Shown piece after piece: positions 5,223 to 6,231 of a stretch of 6,231 nucleotides of DNA. This stretch comes from Microcaldota archaeon. GTDB lineage: Archaea; Micrarchaeota; Micrarchaeia; Micrarchaeales; CABMGC01. Positions within the stretch are counted from its first letter, which is position 1. Each line of letters starts with the position of its first letter. The position numbers were made by a program, and so were the translations under genes. Below the pieces are notes generated by a model. The model searched no databases and was not told the DNA's origin. It worked only from the letters and a program-made list of their open reading frames with translations. The stretch is taken from positions 1 through 6,231 of the forward strand of contig JASHXR010000086.1 of assembly GCA_030043435.1 (NCBI GenBank), in the 5' to 3' direction.

Positions 5223-6231
5223 TTGGGAGGAGGCGGAGGAGGAGAGAGGCCGGACCAGAAGGGACTGACCGTCAGGAAGACAGAGGACTTCTCCGAGTGG
5301 TACACGCAGGTGCTGGTCAAGTCAGGCTTCATAGACTACTCAGAGGTATCAGGCTGCATAGTCATGCTGCCTGCTGCTTACGGCGCATGGCAGGCGGTGG
5401 TGCAGAGCGTCGACTCCCAGTTCAGGAAGTACGGTATGGAGAACGTCTGCTATCCGCTCTTCATACCTGAGAAGCTGCTCCTGAAGGAGAAGGAGCACTT
5501 CGAGGGCTTCGTGCCGGAGGTGGCGTGGGTCACCGAGGCGGGCAGCACGAAGCTCGACGAGAGGCTTGCTGTTAGGCCGACCTCTGAGACGATAATGTAC
5601 AAGGACTTCTCGAGGCGGATAAGGTCGTGGCGCGACCTGCCGCTAAGGTTCAACCAGTGGAACAACGTGGTGAGGTGGGAGTTCAAGCACCCCACCCCTT
5701 TCATAAGGTCGAGGGAGTTCCTCTGGAACGAGGGCCATACTGCGTATGCGACTGAGGAGGAGGCGCGCGCCGAGCGCGATGTGATACTCTCCATATACCA
5801 GAGGACGCTGAGGGAGTGCCTCGCCCTCCCAGGCATCGTAGGCGTGAAGAGCAGGAAGGAGACCTTCCCCGGAGCCCTGGCGAGCTACAGCATAGAGCAC
5901 GTGATGCCGGACGGCTGGGCCATACAGGGCCCAGACTTCCACCTGGACGGGCAGAACTTCGCAAAGGCCTTCGAGATAGCGTTCCTGGACAAGGAGGGCA
6001 GGCAGCAGCTAGTGTGGCAGAACACCTTCGCGATAACCACGAGGGAGCTGGGCGTGATGGTCGCGGTGCACGGGGACGACAAGGGGCTGGTGCTTCCGCC
6101 TGGCATCGCGCATGTCCAGGTGGCGATAGTCCCAATATACAGGAAGGAGGGCTCCGAGAGGGTCGACGCCTGCGCGAGGAAGGTGTACGACGAGCTGAGG
6201 TCGGCCTTCAGGACCACGCTTGATACCAGAG
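5223..6231 (+). CDS. proS: Prolyl-tRNA synthetase, archaeal/eukaryotic type (3' end beyond window)
   Basis: These are the first 336 residues of a class II aminoacyl-tRNA synthetase that charges tRNA-Pro with proline; a full archaeal enzyme is about 480 residues. The EDFSEWYTQVLVKSGFIDYS segment (21-40) opens the catalytic domain. The substrate loop LAVRPTSETIMY is at 115-126. Motif 2 is RWEFKHPTPFIRSREFLWNEGHTA (151-174). HLDGQNFAKAFEI (240-252) is the HxLGQNF-type element. Motif 3 is GVMVAVHGDDKGLVLPPGIA (277-296), with its catalytic Arg at residue 274 just upstream (TTRELG). The C-terminal anticodon-binding domain begins near VQVAIVPIY (298-306) and is cut by the window edge. There is no bacterial-type INS insertion between motifs 2 and 3. 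The start is TTG with a good Shine-Dalgarno, followed by six consecutive Gly codons, an unusual N-terminus for this family. It lies 10 bases after the HAD gene, probably in one operon. Confidence 0.96.
   Translation, partial: MGGGGGGERPDQKGLTVRKTEDFSEWYTQVLVKSGFIDYSEVSGCIVMLPAAYGAWQAVVQSVDSQFRKYGMENVCYPLFIPEKLLLKEKEHFEGFVPEVAWVTEAGSTKLDERLAVRPTSETIMYKDFSRRIRSWRDLPLRFNQWNNVVRWEFKHPTPFIRSREFLWNEGHTAYATEEEARAERDVILSIYQRTLRECLALPGIVGVKSRKETFPGALASYSIEHVMPDGWAIQGPDFHLDGQNFAKAFEIAFLDKEGRQQLVWQNTFAITTRELGVMVAVHGDDKGLVLPPGIAHVQVAIVPIYRKEGSERVDACARKVYDELRSAFRTTLDTR

Noticed and set aside
4520..5332. 270-codon minus-strand open frame
   Set aside because: It is the antisense shadow of the HAD and ProRS genes, whose plus-strand products show clear catalytic motifs.
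5816..6223. 135-codon plus-strand frame and overlapping minus-strand frames
   Set aside because: All are out-of-frame readings of the prolyl-tRNA synthetase, which is unbroken through this stretch.

Overview
The window looks archaeal. The 3' gene is a prolyl-tRNA synthetase of the archaeal/eukaryotic type. Two genes sit behind A/T-rich TATA boxes of archaeal form, placed so that the mRNA leader would be very short. The secreted proteins are Ser/Thr/Asn-rich, and one carries 23 N-x-S/T sequons. Ile is often ATA and Arg often AGG, in fairly GC-rich DNA. The lineage cannot be fixed from sequence alone. The overall style recalls small-genome DPANN archaea such as Micrarchaeota or thermoplasmata-like archaea, but that is inference.

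Layout. On the minus strand (1-2447) a 688-residue, heavily sequon-bearing, C-terminally membrane-anchored surface protein is followed, with an 8-base overlap, by a ParA/MinD-type ATPase that runs off the left edge. A 322-base divergent intergenic region (2448-2769) holds promoters for both directions and about 220 bases that I cannot assign.

On the plus strand (2770-4570) two genes probably form an operon. The first encodes a secreted protein made of two tandem copies of a roughly 145-residue, probably beta-rich domain. The second encodes a signal-peptide / Ig-like-domain / one-TM protein ending in an 83-residue Arg/Lys/Ala-rich cytoplasmic tail resembling histone H1 tails. A second promoter (about 4582) then drives a HAD-superfamily hydrolase and, 10 bases later, a prolyl-tRNA synthetase with a TTG start (truncated by the right edge).

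How it fits together. 381-4570 reads as a cell-envelope island: three exported proteins, two with basic cytoplasmic tails, beside a ParA/MinD ATPase of the type that positions cargo on membranes or nucleoid. The 3' pair (HAD and ProRS) is an ordinary housekeeping unit. The points most worth a second look are the ATPase/surface-protein coupling, the basic tail, a 57-bp block that appears homogenised between the two domain repeats, and the complete absence of N-x-S/T sequons in the repeat protein next to sequon-rich neighbours.
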